From: SABI01 sp964453215
Lineage (GTDB): Bacteria > Spirochaetota > Spirochaetia > Sphaerochaetales > Sphaerochaetaceae
DNA length: 64,000 bases
Reading direction: 5' to 3'
Assembly: GCA_964453215.1 (NCBI GenBank)
Contig: CAYVRR010000001.1
Coordinates: forward strand, 1 to 64,000
The notes under the pieces are model-generated. The model had not been told where the DNA came from. It saw only the letters and a program-made list of their open reading frames with translations, and did no database searches. The stretch's first letter is position 1. Each line of letters opens with the position of its first letter. This document shows positions 17,226 through 24,953 of this stretch, piece after piece. The position numbers were made by a program, and so were the translations under genes.

Positions 17226-19233
17226 AGCTTTGTAACTCCTGATCTGATAATTGGCTTCTAGAAATCTGTTGATACACACTGCAATTTTTCATGAGTTCTT
17301 TGTGTGTTCCCATTCCAACTATTTGCCCCTCATCAAGGACAATTATTGTATCGCTATGCATGATAGAGGAAATCCTTTGTCCTACTATAATAATTGTAGA
17401 GTTTGTGATGTTCTCTCGTAATGCTTTACGAAGAGAAACTTCAGTTCTGAAGTCGAGTGCAGAAAAACTATCATCAAACAATAAAATTGGAGGTTTCGAT
17501 GCAATAGCTCGCGCTATACTTAGCCTCTGTCTTTGTCCCCCTGATACATTCGCACCAAGAGTGGTTATCTCTGAATCAAATGCACCTGTTTTTTCGTTGA
17601 TAAACTCATCTGCTTGAGCAATTGTTGCAGCTTCTTGTATTGCCTCGTCGCTTAATTGTCTATCTCCAAAACCGATATTACTTCTAATTGTTCCTTTAAA
17701 GAGGTTCCCATGTTGGCTTACTAGGCCAATGTTTTTTCGTAGCTCAGAGAGGTTTAATGATTTTATATCAACTCCATCTATAGAGATTGATCCCTTTGTT
17801 GGGTCAATAAAACGGGGTAGGAGTTGAAGGATTGTTGATTTTCCGCTCCCTGTTGAGCCAATTATTGCGGTGATGGTTCCAGGAGTAGCGACAAAGGAGA
17901 TGTTTTTTATTGCTTCCGTATCTGCTTTTGGGTAAGAAAAAGAGACGTTGTTAAATTCAATTGTCCTTAATACATTGATGGGGAGTTTTTGTGACTCTTT
18001 CCCATCAGTGATGGTGGGTTGAGTGTGAAGTACTTCATCAATTCTTTTTGCAGAGACAGTAGAGCGAGGAATGACGATGCTTAACATTGTTATCATCAAA
18101 AAAGACATGATGATGATCATGCTGTACTGGATGAAGGCCATCATATCTCCAACTTGCATGTCTCCATTAGATATGTGTATGCCACCAATCCATACAATGA
18201 GGATCCCTGTGAGGTTCATAATGAGCATCATAAATGGCATCATTGCAGACATTGCCCTGTTTACAAATAAAGAAGTAGCTGTAAGTTGATCATTTGCTTC
18301 TTTAAATCTCTTTTTTTCATAATCTTGATTAGAGAAAGCTCTGATAACGCTTAATCCTTTTAAGGTTTCTCTCACGAGTGAGTTCACTTTATCTACTAAG
18401 TTTTGAAGGATTGTAAACTTTGGCATTACGAGGCGAAACATAATGATTACAACAACAAAGATTAAGCTCACAGCAAGGGCAATAATCCACGTCATTGAGT
18501 TGTTTGTAGCAAGGACTCTTATAATTCCACCAATAGCCATGAGGGGGGCAAAGAATACAATTCTAAGAATCATTACGAGGGATTGTTGTATTTGTTGTAC
18601 ATCGTTTGTACTTCTTGTTATAAGGGAAGCTGTAGAGAAGTGGTCAATTTCGTTTTGATGGAATGTGAGTACTTTCGTGAATATTTCACTTCGTAAGTGG
18701 CGTCCTGTGTTTGCCGCGGTACGGGAGGCAACAAAGGAGACAAGAATGGAGAAAAGGGCACTAAGTAGAGAGATTCCTACCATTCTCATTCCTTGAGATA
18801 AGATATAGCGCTGTTGAATTGCAACCACATCTATTCCTGCTCTTTCATACTCTTGAGTTATTCCAAGAATTGCTGAAAGGTATTGTTTTTTCCCTTCAGC
18901 AGTAGATTCTAGCGTTGAAAAGTAGGGTAAAAAGATTGATTCAAGGTTCTTATCAGTTTTTGTTACTGTGTAGTAAGGAGCTGTATAGGTGTAAGATTCT
19001 CTAAGTAATGCCTCCTCTTCATGAGAAACTAACGAGGTAATTTCTTCATACCCCTCTTTACTTAAATAGGTGGGGATAACACTCTCAATCCCCCCTTGTT
19101 GAATTCCAATATTTACAATAGTAGATGTATAAAAAGGGAGGGCAAGGTCACACACTACTTTTATAATTAAGAATATGAGGATGAGCAAAACCCCTATATA
19201 TGATTTTTTTAGGTATCGTAAAATTAATGACAC
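17218..19233 (-). CDS. ABC exporter, half-transporter with degenerate ATP site
   Basis: The 671-aa partner of the downstream exporter half. It has a long periplasmic loop after helix 1 (about residues 40-140), six membrane helices, Walker A GSTGSGKST at 459 and the signature VSGGQRQR. The Walker B ILLFDDSFSALD has Asp where the catalytic Glu should be. This Glu-to-Asp change is typical of the non-catalytic subunit in heterodimeric exporters. It starts with GTG at 19233, overlapping the marR stop by ten bases, with GGAG upstream. Substrate unknown; the MarR-linked operon suggests multidrug export. Confidence 0.92.
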   Translation of the reverse strand: MSLILRYLKKSYIGVLLILIFLIIKVVCDLALPFYTSTIVNIGIQQGGIESVIPTYLSKEGYEEITSLVSHEEEALLRESYTYTAPYYTVTKTDKNLESIFLPYFSTLESTAEGKKQYLSAILGITQEYERAGIDVVAIQQRYILSQGMRMVGISLLSALFSILVSFVASRTAANTGRHLRSEIFTKVLTFHQNEIDHFSTASLITRSTNDVQQIQQSLVMILRIVFFAPLMAIGGIIRVLATNNSMTWIIALAVSLIFVVVIIMFRLVMPKFTILQNLVDKVNSLVRETLKGLSVIRAFSNQDYEKKRFKEANDQLTATSLFVNRAMSAMMPFMMLIMNLTGILIVWIGGIHISNGDMQVGDMMAFIQYSMIIIMSFLMITMLSIVIPRSTVSAKRIDEVLHTQPTITDGKESQKLPINVLRTIEFNNVSFSYPKADTEAIKNISFVATPGTITAIIGSTGSGKSTILQLLPRFIDPTKGSISIDGVDIKSLNLSELRKNIGLVSQHGNLFKGTIRSNIGFGDRQLSDEAIQEAATIAQADEFINEKTGAFDSEITTLGANVSGGQRQRLSIARAIASKPPILLFDDSFSALDFRTEVSLRKALRENITNSTIIIVGQRISSIMHSDTIIVLDEGQIVGMGTHKELMKNCSVYQQISRSQLSDQELQSYE

Positions 19234-19682
19234 GTGATATATTCTCCATTTCTCTCACTTAAGAGATTTTCTTTCATTTTTAGGGCAACTTTATCAAAAT
19301 GGGCAAGGTCTTCTTTGGATATCCCTTTTTTCATAAGGTTTTGAATATATGATAATTTCTCCCTCCCTCTCTCTAATATCTCCTTCCCATCATCTGTGAT
19401 AGTTACAATGAGCACTCTTTTATCATAAGGGTCAACTAAGCGGGTGATGTAGTTCATCTGTTCAAGTTTTACAATGATTTGATTTACACTTGATGGTTTA
19501 ATAAAGAGTTTTTTGCCAATCTCTTTTTGGTTTAATCCTTTTTCATATGAGATGAGAAGATTTAGAAGATGATATTGACCAGGATACATATCTATTTGTG
19601 CTAAAAATTGGTGTATGAGTTGAAATTGAATTTTGCTAAGTTGTGTGATGAGTGACATTTCGTGTTCACAAGGGAGGTTCAT
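19224..19682 (-). CDS. MarR-family transcriptional repressor
   Basis: A 152-aa winged-helix regulator. The DNA-binding region is recognisable at about 50-105: NQKEIGKKLFIKPSSVNQII followed by the wing RLVDPYDKRVLIVTIT, with the typical D-x-R of MarR wings. It heads an operon with the two exporter genes and overlaps the next start by ten bases. AAAGGA precedes the ATG. A perfect 12-bp palindrome 18 bases upstream of the start is the likely operator, so it probably represses its own operon until a ligand binds. Confidence 0.92.
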   Translation of the reverse strand: MNLPCEHEMSLITQLSKIQFQLIHQFLAQIDMYPGQYHLLNLLISYEKGLNQKEIGKKLFIKPSSVNQIIVKLEQMNYITRLVDPYDKRVLIVTITDDGKEILERGREKLSYIQNLMKKGISKEDLAHFDKVALKMKENLLSERNGEYITCH

Positions 19683-19699
19683 TTTATTTCCTTTATTAC

Positions 19700-19711
19700 T
19701 TAGGTACCTAA
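19700..19711 (-). promoter_or_regulatory. MarR operator candidate
   Basis: TTAGGTACCTAA is a perfect palindrome 18 bases before the marR ATG. A TTAG...CTAA layout fits many MarR-family sites. On the minus strand a possible -35 (TTGTGG) lies further upstream and the -10 region would touch the palindrome, so binding should block RNA polymerase. Confidence 0.7.
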
Positions 19712-19793
19712 CTAATAGGGGAAATATATCACCACAATACTTTTAGAGCAAGGGGAGTGGTAAGAAAATTTAAAGCGTATATAAAATTAAGGA

Positions 19794-19826
19794 TAAAAAA
19801 AAGCTGTACCTCAAGGGGGGCACAGC
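19794..19826 (-). terminator. Rho-independent terminator of the pspABC operon
   Basis: On the minus strand GCTGTGCC pairs with GGTACAGC (one mismatch) across a 7-9 base loop and is followed directly by TTTTTTTT. It lies 26 bases after the pspC stop. Confidence 0.88.
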
Positions 19827-19851
19827 ATATATGGAGGGGAAGGATGTAATA

Positions 19852-20211
19852 CTATTTATCATCTTCATGGAATCTTTTATCCCAATCTCTCTCTTTATTA
19901 AAGACAGATTCTTCCATGTTTTCAACTTTTCTTTTTAATCTTTCAAAAGTTTCATGAAGAGAATCTTTTGAAAAGTCTTTATCTTTATCTTCTTCCCTCT
20001 CATAATATGTAGTTCTTGAAGATGGTTCTAAGGGAAGTATGAGTGCGATGATTGCATATATAAGCACTCCTGGAAATATTCCTGTAACGAGTATCGATAT
20101 CCCAACTATGAGTCTAAGGGTGTCAGCTGGGAGATCTTTCCAATCAGCAATCCCTTGGCAGACTCCAAATACTTTTCCGTTCCTTGAACGATATAATTTA
20201 TGACTTGCCAT
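19852..20211 (-). CDS. pspC: PspC-domain membrane protein
   Basis: A 119-aa protein whose N-terminal half is a PspC domain: KLYRSRNGKVFGVCQGIAD followed by one hydrophobic segment (about 32-60). The C-terminal half is charged and predicted coiled coil (about 75-115). In characterised systems PspC senses inner-membrane stress and binds PspA or PspB. It is last in the pspA - pspB-like - pspC operon, six bases after the previous gene, and is followed by a strong terminator. The order and the sigma-54 promoter upstream support the phage-shock assignment. Confidence 0.9.
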   Translation of the reverse strand: MASHKLYRSRNGKVFGVCQGIADWKDLPADTLRLIVGISILVTGIFPGVLIYAIIALILPLEPSSRTTYYEREEDKDKDFSKDSLHETFERLKRKVENMEESVFNKERDWDKRFHEDDK

Positions 20212-20217
20212 ATGCTA

Positions 20218-20421
20218 TTACCTATCCTTCGATTGATTATTTTTAAATATAATCTCTAAATTTTCTATTCGTTTTGCTAATTCTTTTATCCCTTGTTCAA
20301 GGTCTTCATCAGAATGTTTTTTCTTATCCTTTCGACCACGACTTGTGCTGATGATCCAAGCAACAAATACAAATGGGGTAACAATTGAAATTACACTAAT
20401 TAACGTTTCACCAAACATCAT
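20218..20421 (-). CDS. Small PspB-like membrane protein
   Basis: A 67-aa protein with one N-terminal transmembrane segment (about 5-24), a basic stretch (SRGRKDKKKH) and an amphipathic heptad region (LEQGIKELAKRIENLEIIF). This is the architecture of PspB, though the identity is too low to assign it by sequence alone. The ATG overlaps the pspA stop (ATGA), and pspC follows by six bases. The position between pspA and pspC is where pspB lies in enterobacteria, which supports the call. Confidence 0.7.
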   Translation of the reverse strand: MMFGETLISVISIVTPFVFVAWIISTSRGRKDKKKHSDEDLEQGIKELAKRIENLEIIFKNNQSKDR

Positions 20422-21053
20422 TTTTGACTCTTTCCTATTCCCTCTTTTGCTTTAAGGGCTTCAAGTTCTGCATCAATTTCATCCATCTCTTCGAGGTTTG
20501 AAAATTCTTTATCTAATTTCGAATTGTGACCATTTGTCCCCATTTTTTCAAGACGTTCACTCATTTGATTGAATCGATAATCAAAATCATCTTCTTCATA
20601 AGAATTTGCTTTACTTGCTGTTGTCTCTTTTTTTGGGAAATGCTGGTATTTTGATTTTACAGAACTTAATTTCTCTTCTACTTTAACAATATTCTCTTTA
20701 CATGAGTCTATCATTGATTGTTTTTCTTTGAAATCATTTCTTAGCTTTTCTAGCTCTTCTTGAATCTCTTTTTTCATAACAAGAGCTTCTCTAGCAAGGT
20801 CCTCTTTCCCTTTAGATAAGGCAAGTTTTGCCCTCTCTACCCAGCGTTCTACTGCTGATTCAGCTTCTTTAATCTTGCGTTCAATTGTCTTTTGATTTGC
20901 AATAATAGTGGCGCATGAGCTTTTAAGTTCAACTAAGGTATCTTCCATCTCGCTCATCATTAATTTAATCATTTTTTCAGGGTCTTCTGCTTTATCAAGC
21001 AGTGCATTGATATTAGCATTAACTATGTCTAAAAATCTTGAAAACACTCCCAT
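20418..21053 (-). CDS. pspA: PspA/IM30-family membrane-stress protein
   Basis: A 211-aa, almost fully helical coiled-coil protein of the PspA/Vipp1 (bacterial ESCRT-III) family. The start GVFSRFLDIVNANINALLDK carries the amphipathic membrane-binding helix, and the KMIKLMMSEMEDTLVELK motif follows. Known PspA oligomerises on damaged inner membrane and restrains PspF. AAGGAG precedes the ATG and a consensus sigma-54 promoter lies 54 bases upstream. The divergent gene encodes PspF. A paralogue lies 1.2 kb away on the same strand. Confidence 0.94.
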   Translation of the reverse strand: MGVFSRFLDIVNANINALLDKAEDPEKMIKLMMSEMEDTLVELKSSCATIIANQKTIERKIKEAESAVERWVERAKLALSKGKEDLAREALVMKKEIQEELEKLRNDFKEKQSMIDSCKENIVKVEEKLSSVKSKYQHFPKKETTASKANSYEEDDFDYRFNQMSERLEKMGTNGHNSKLDKEFSNLEEMDEIDAELEALKAKEGIGKSQK

Positions 21054-21106
21054 ATTAATCTCCTTATGCCAATTGGCAATTTTTTTGTGTGTTACACAGA
21101 TACTAT

Positions 21107-21122
21107 TGCAATTAGCGTGCCA
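21107..21122 (-). promoter_or_regulatory. Sigma-54 promoter of pspA
   Basis: On the minus strand TGGCAC-GCTAA-TTGCA matches the -24/-12 consensus exactly. The predicted start lies near 21096, giving a leader of about 43 bases. An imperfect inverted repeat (CTATAGCAAAA at 21140-21150, TTTTAGAGATAG at 21158-21169) upstream is a possible PspF binding site. Confidence 0.9.
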
Positions 21123-21214
21123 AGAAAATATTTTCGATTCTATAGCAAAATTAGCTGTTTTAGAGATAGTTGTAGGTAAACAGGTGGCATTGTGTGGTAA
21201 ATATAACCATCTAG

Positions 21215-21223
21215 TGGTATAAT
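21215..21223 (+). promoter_or_regulatory. pspF promoter, extended -10
   Basis: TGG followed by TATAAT forms an extended -10 that ends six bases before the pspF ATG. No Shine-Dalgarno lies between them, so a leaderless mRNA is predicted. Confidence 0.55.
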
Positions 21224-21229
21224 AAACCT

Positions 21230-22219
21230 ATGAATAGTAATATAAGACAAGTAAATCAAGCTCCTTTAGGAGAATCAGAAGCATTTATCAATTTTCAAGA
21301 GCAATTATCTCTTGTTGCTAAGATAAATAGAAGCGTCTTGATTGTTGGAGAGAGGGGAAGTGGGAAAGAAATTGCTGCAACACGCCTACACTATCTCTCT
21401 CATAGGTGGCAATCTTCTTTAGTTACTGTTAACTGTGCTTCCCTTCCCCCCTCCTTAATAGAAACAGAACTCTTTGGGCATGAAGCTGGAGCTTTTACTG
21501 GGGCAAATAAGAGTCGAAAGGGGAGGTTTGAAGAAGCAGATAAAGGAACTCTTTTTTTAGATGAAATTGGTTTGATTCCAATAGAAGTGCAAGAGAAAAT
21601 TCTTCGTGTGGTAGAGTATGGAACGTTTGAAAGGGTGGGCTCTTCCCGCTCTCATGAAGTTGATGTTCGTATCATAGGGGCAACGAATGCAGATCTTCCT
21701 AAACTTTGTGCAGAGGGTAAATTTAAGGAAGATTTACTTGATAGGCTCAGTTTTGAAGTCCTTTTTCTCCCACCTCTTAGAGAGAGGGGAGAAGATATTC
21801 TCCTGTTAGCTCACTACTTTGCTTCTAAAATGGCTTTAGAGTGTGGTATTGAAGGTAATCCTCGGTTCAGTGAGTCGGTTCTCCAATCTCTTACCTCCTA
21901 TTCGTGGCCAGGGAATGTGAGGGAGTTAAAGAATGTGGTTGAACGGGCTGTATATCGAGCTGGAAGGTCTTATATTGATGAAATTATAATTGACCCTTTT
22001 AGTAATCCTTTTTCTAACACAAAAAAGAAGAAAGAGGACTCAACAATAACAGAATTACATAATTATGAAGAGGCGAAAAGAAATTTAGATATTTCATATA
22101 TTAATTTAGCATTAAAAGAAGCTCATGGAAGCCAAAAGGGAGCTGCTTCCCTTCTTGGGCTCAGTTATGATCAGTTTAGAGGGCTCTTTAGAAAATATAA
22201 GAGTGAGGTGTCTATATAA
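21230..22219 (+). CDS. pspF: PspF-type sigma-54 activator
   Basis: A 329-aa AAA+ bacterial enhancer-binding protein without a receiver domain, as in PspF. Walker A GERGSGKE is at 40-47, the sigma-54 contact loop GAFTGA at 87-92, Walker B TLFLDEIG near 107-114, and a Fis-type HTH ends the protein (GSQKGAASLLGLSYDQFRGL). In known systems PspA holds it inactive until membrane stress. Both nearby pspA genes have sigma-54 promoters, so they are its likely targets. The start matches E. coli PspF well. Confidence 0.93.
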   Translation: MNSNIRQVNQAPLGESEAFINFQEQLSLVAKINRSVLIVGERGSGKEIAATRLHYLSHRWQSSLVTVNCASLPPSLIETELFGHEAGAFTGANKSRKGRFEEADKGTLFLDEIGLIPIEVQEKILRVVEYGTFERVGSSRSHEVDVRIIGATNADLPKLCAEGKFKEDLLDRLSFEVLFLPPLRERGEDILLLAHYFASKMALECGIEGNPRFSESVLQSLTSYSWPGNVRELKNVVERAVYRAGRSYIDEIIIDPFSNPFSNTKKKKEDSTITELHNYEEAKRNLDISYINLALKEAHGSQKGAASLLGLSYDQFRGLFRKYKSEVSI

Positions 22220-22244
22220 AAAAAGAGCCACAATTGTGACTCTT
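22216..22244 (-). terminator. Terminator of the second pspA gene
   Basis: On the minus strand AAGAGTCACAATTGTGGCTCTT folds as a stem with one mismatch and is followed by TTTTTTTAT. It sits just past the convergent pspF stop. Confidence 0.8.
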
Positions 22245-22263
22245 GGTATGTGGGATATAGTCC

Positions 22264-22926
22264 CTATTTCTTTAAGGTCTCTTTTAATAGGTTGAGCTCA
22301 TTTTCAATCGATTCATTCTTTTCTAATGTTGCAAACTTTTGTTCACTTTGTTGTGCTTCAGTGGTGAAACTCGCAACATTAGCTTGAGCTTCAAGGTGTT
22401 CAATCTTCTCTTCAAATTCATTAAATCGGCGGCATGTTGCACCTGCATCGAGTCCTTTAAGTGTTTCTAGTACTTTTTTCTTCTCTTTTGCATGATAAGC
22501 TCGTTGGACAAGCATTCTTTCTTTGTCTTTAATTTCATCCCGTTTCGCTTCTAATGCAGTTACATGTGTTTGCATTGATGAGATGATATTCTCCATTCCT
22601 TGTTTTTCTGCCATTAAATGGGTGAGGTGTTTATCAACTCGTTGTTTTTCCGCAATTGCTTGACGGGCGAGGTCATCTTTCTTTTTCTCTACCGCAAGTA
22701 TTGCTCTTTGGTGCCATCTCTCTTTTTCACTCTGTGTTTCAGCAATTTCTTTTTCAATGACACTTAAAGTTGCAATTTTAGCTGTTGCACCACTTTTTGC
22801 TTCAACAATAGTTTCATCAATCTCTCTCATCATGTATCGAATCATTTTTTCTGGATCTTCAAATTTGTCTAACTTAGCACTGATGTTTGAGTTGATAATT
22901 CCTTTCATTCTCTTAAAAATTTTCAT
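22264..22926 (-). CDS. pspA: Second PspA/IM30-family protein
   Basis: A 220-aa PspA paralogue. It has the same N-terminal pattern as the first (IFKRMKGIINSNISAKLDKF, then PEKMIRYMMREIDETIVEAK) and is coiled coil throughout. It is transcribed alone: AGGAG lies six bases before the ATG, its own sigma-54-like promoter is 44 bases upstream, and a terminator follows. Divergence in the C-terminal half from its neighbour suggests an older duplication or separate origin. It may form mixed rods or rings with the first PspA or respond to a different level of PspF activation. Confidence 0.92.
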   Translation of the reverse strand: MKIFKRMKGIINSNISAKLDKFEDPEKMIRYMMREIDETIVEAKSGATAKIATLSVIEKEIAETQSEKERWHQRAILAVEKKKDDLARQAIAEKQRVDKHLTHLMAEKQGMENIISSMQTHVTALEAKRDEIKDKERMLVQRAYHAKEKKKVLETLKGLDAGATCRRFNEFEEKIEHLEAQANVASFTTEAQQSEQKFATLEKNESIENELNLLKETLKK

Positions 22927-22969
22927 ATGTTTCTCCTAATCCTTATTGAACATTAACTAGTAATCTCTA

Positions 22970-22985
22970 TGCATAGAGTGTGCCA
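22970..22985 (-). promoter_or_regulatory. Sigma-54 promoter of the second pspA
   Basis: On the minus strand TGGCAC-ACTCT-ATGCA matches the -24/-12 consensus except for one base in the -12 block. The predicted start is near 22959, with a leader of about 33 bases. Confidence 0.82.
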
Positions 22986-23433
22986 AGTAATAAAAAATAA
23001 TCATAAGTTGTTCTTAATAATAGATTTAAATATATTCACTATTGCATTGATATCTTTAATATCTCACATATTGGTAAAAAATACCATTCAACTCTTTAGT
23101 ATTGTCTCTTTCGACCGTATATCGATAAGATAAAAAAAATCATCATTTTAGAGGTAATAGGGGTAGTGAAATAGTGATAATCTCTTTGGCATGCATGAAA
23201 AGTGGTTTATTTGAACCTTGTAGTGGAAGGAGTAGAGTAATCTTTTTTAAGAAATTGGTAATGGCTAATATTTTTTTCATCCTCAAACAAAGATGGGCAT
23301 ACTAATGCCATGGAGAAATTGTTCATTATAGCAAGTGAAGGAAATGGCAAGACTACACCATGGGGCATGTTCTGTCTGTATTATATTCAATGAGAGGGGG
23401 ATAAAAGAAGTTCTGTATCTATTTACCTGATGA
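22986..23433. other. Intergenic stretch without a supported gene
   Basis: About 450 A/T-rich bases between the second pspA and rsmI. A 79-codon frame on the minus strand (23283-23522) runs into rsmI, has no ribosome binding site and an unlikely composition, so I reject it. Activator sites for the sigma-54 promoter would be expected in the first 150 bases, but I see no clear repeat. A small RNA cannot be excluded. Confidence 0.5.
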
Positions 23434-23463
23434 TTGCTTAGTGTCATCACCCTATAGTAGAAT
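23434..23463 (+). promoter_or_regulatory. rsmI promoter, leaderless type
   Basis: TTGCTT (23434-23439), an 18-base spacer and TAGAAT (23458-23463), ending six bases before the ATG at 23470. No Shine-Dalgarno is present. Confidence 0.5.
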
Positions 23464-23469
23464 ACTGAT

Positions 23470-24156
23470 ATGAGTACCTTATATATAGTCGCAACTCCCA
23501 TTGGGAATTTAGAAGATGTCACCTATAGAGCTATTTCAACATTAAAAGAGGTTGATATCATAGCGTGTGAAGACACGAGGATAACAAGTCGCTTGTTACA
23601 ACACTATGGGATTCAAAAGAGGCTAATTGCAACTCATGCCCACAATGAAAAAGCTTCTGCAATGGGAATTGTGAAGCTCCTTGAAGAGGGCAATTCTATT
23701 GCGTTTGTCTCTGATGCGGGAACTCCTGGAATTAGTGATCCGGGTGCTCATCTTGTTGAACTTGTTCGCTCATCTGGATTCTCTGTTGTTCCTATCCCAG
23801 GTGTTTCAGCTGTAGCAACTGCGGTCTCTGTTGCAGGGTTAATGGGAAAAAGTTTTACTTTTGAAGGGTTTGTGAGTGTGAAACCTGGAAAGAGAACTAA
23901 AAGACTGAGAGAACTCATTGATCGAGATGAAGCATTTTTCCTCTATGAATCCCCTTTTCGACTCCTGAAACTTCTGAATGCAATTCTGGAAATAGAGGCA
24001 ACTCGTCTTGTAATGGTTGGCCGTGAGATGACTAAAACCTTTGAAGAGTATGTAAAAGGGACGGCGTTAGAGGTTTTTGCACTCTTTAATGAAAGGGATT
24101 CTATTAAAGGAGAATGCGTTATATGTGTTTTTCCTAGAAAAAGTAGTGAGGGGTAG
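23470..24156 (+). CDS. rsmI: 16S rRNA (cytidine-1402 2'-O)-methyltransferase
   Basis: A tetrapyrrole-methylase-fold enzyme that methylates the ribose of C1402 in 16S rRNA using SAM. The signature STLYIVATPIGNLEDVTYRA opens the protein, followed by ACEDTR and SDAGTPGISDPG. At 228 aa it is shorter than the usual 270-290, because the C-terminal extension with its small helical domain is missing; the stop is followed directly by the next gene. The methyltransferase core is complete, so it is probably active. Confidence 0.93.
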   Translation: MSTLYIVATPIGNLEDVTYRAISTLKEVDIIACEDTRITSRLLQHYGIQKRLIATHAHNEKASAMGIVKLLEEGNSIAFVSDAGTPGISDPGAHLVELVRSSGFSVVPIPGVSAVATAVSVAGLMGKSFTFEGFVSVKPGKRTKRLRELIDRDEAFFLYESPFRLLKLLNAILEIEATRLVMVGREMTKTFEEYVKGTALEVFALFNERDSIKGECVICVFPRKSSEG

Positions 24157-24161
24157 AAGAT

Positions 24162-24953
24162 GTGATTACAATAAAAAAACTCAATTCTTTACCAGAAGAT
24201 ACTAAGATAAGAAAAATTATTCGCTTACTAGAATCTTTTACCCATTCGAAGAGTGTTGATATTATGTATCTGATAGATTTGTGTAAGATTATTATTGCTA
24301 GTGAAGAAAAAAGAATTAGCAGTGAGACTAAGGATAAAGCTCACACTCTTATTTTTATGGCTCGAAGTGGAACTGTTGATAATTGGTTAAGTAGTGATTT
24401 ACTATTTCTTTTAATGGGTGATATGAATATGAGTCTCGGGGATTGGGATTTTGTTGATGAAGAGAACAAATTAGATGTGAATAAGAGAAAACAATTTCCT
24501 ATCTCTGTTGTGTTAGATAGAATTCGAAGCCCTTTCAATGTTGGCTCTATCTTTAGAACTGCTGATAGCTTTGCCACTAGCCATATCTACCTTACCACTC
24601 CGTGCGCTGATGTTGAACATCCTCGTACCCTTAGGAGTGCTTCTGGTTGTACCCATTCAGTTCCATACACCACAGGAACTCCTTTAGATGTTATTGAATT
24701 AATAAAAGATAAGCCCGTCTTTGCCCTTGAAGTAGGAGGTGCTTCTATAGAGACCTTCTCTTTTCCCACAAGAGGCGTGATGATAGTGGGCTCAGAAGAG
24801 TTGGGAGTTTCACCTGAACTCCTAAAGGTAGCATCATCTTCTCTTGGAGTTGTTTCTATCCCTCTTTTTGGAACAAAGGGATCGTTAAATGTCTCAACTG
24901 CGTTCTCTATTGCCATGTATAGTTGGGCGATGGCAATAAAAGAGCACTACTAA
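24162..24953 (+). CDS. TrmH/SpoU-family RNA methyltransferase
   Basis: A 263-aa SPOUT methyltransferase. The N-terminal 100 residues are an unrecognised helical domain; the C-terminal SpoU domain has motif 1 (RIRSPFNVGSIFRTADSF), motif 2 (VMIVGSEELGVSP) and motif 3 (VSIPLFGTKGSLNVSTAFSI), which form the SAM-binding knot. It probably 2'-O-methylates a tRNA or rRNA ribose; the target is not readable from sequence. It starts with GTG at 24162, five bases after rsmI ends, with GAGGGG upstream, so the two form an operon. The last four bases overlap the convergent Lon-like gene. Confidence 0.9.
   Translation: MITIKKLNSLPEDTKIRKIIRLLESFTHSKSVDIMYLIDLCKIIIASEEKRISSETKDKAHTLIFMARSGTVDNWLSSDLLFLLMGDMNMSLGDWDFVDEENKLDVNKRKQFPISVVLDRIRSPFNVGSIFRTADSFATSHIYLTTPCADVEHPRTLRSASGCTHSVPYTTGTPLDVIELIKDKPVFALEVGGASIETFSFPTRGVMIVGSEELGVSPELLKVASSSLGVVSIPLFGTKGSLNVSTAFSIAMYSWAMAIKEHY

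Noticed and set aside
22986..23433. Third sigma-54 promoter (TTGGCATGCATGA near 23188)
   Set aside because: It matches the -24 block partly, but the -12 block is missing.
23283..23522. 79-codon minus-strand frame upstream of rsmI
   Set aside because: It overlaps the rsmI promoter and start, has no ribosome binding site and no recognisable protein features.
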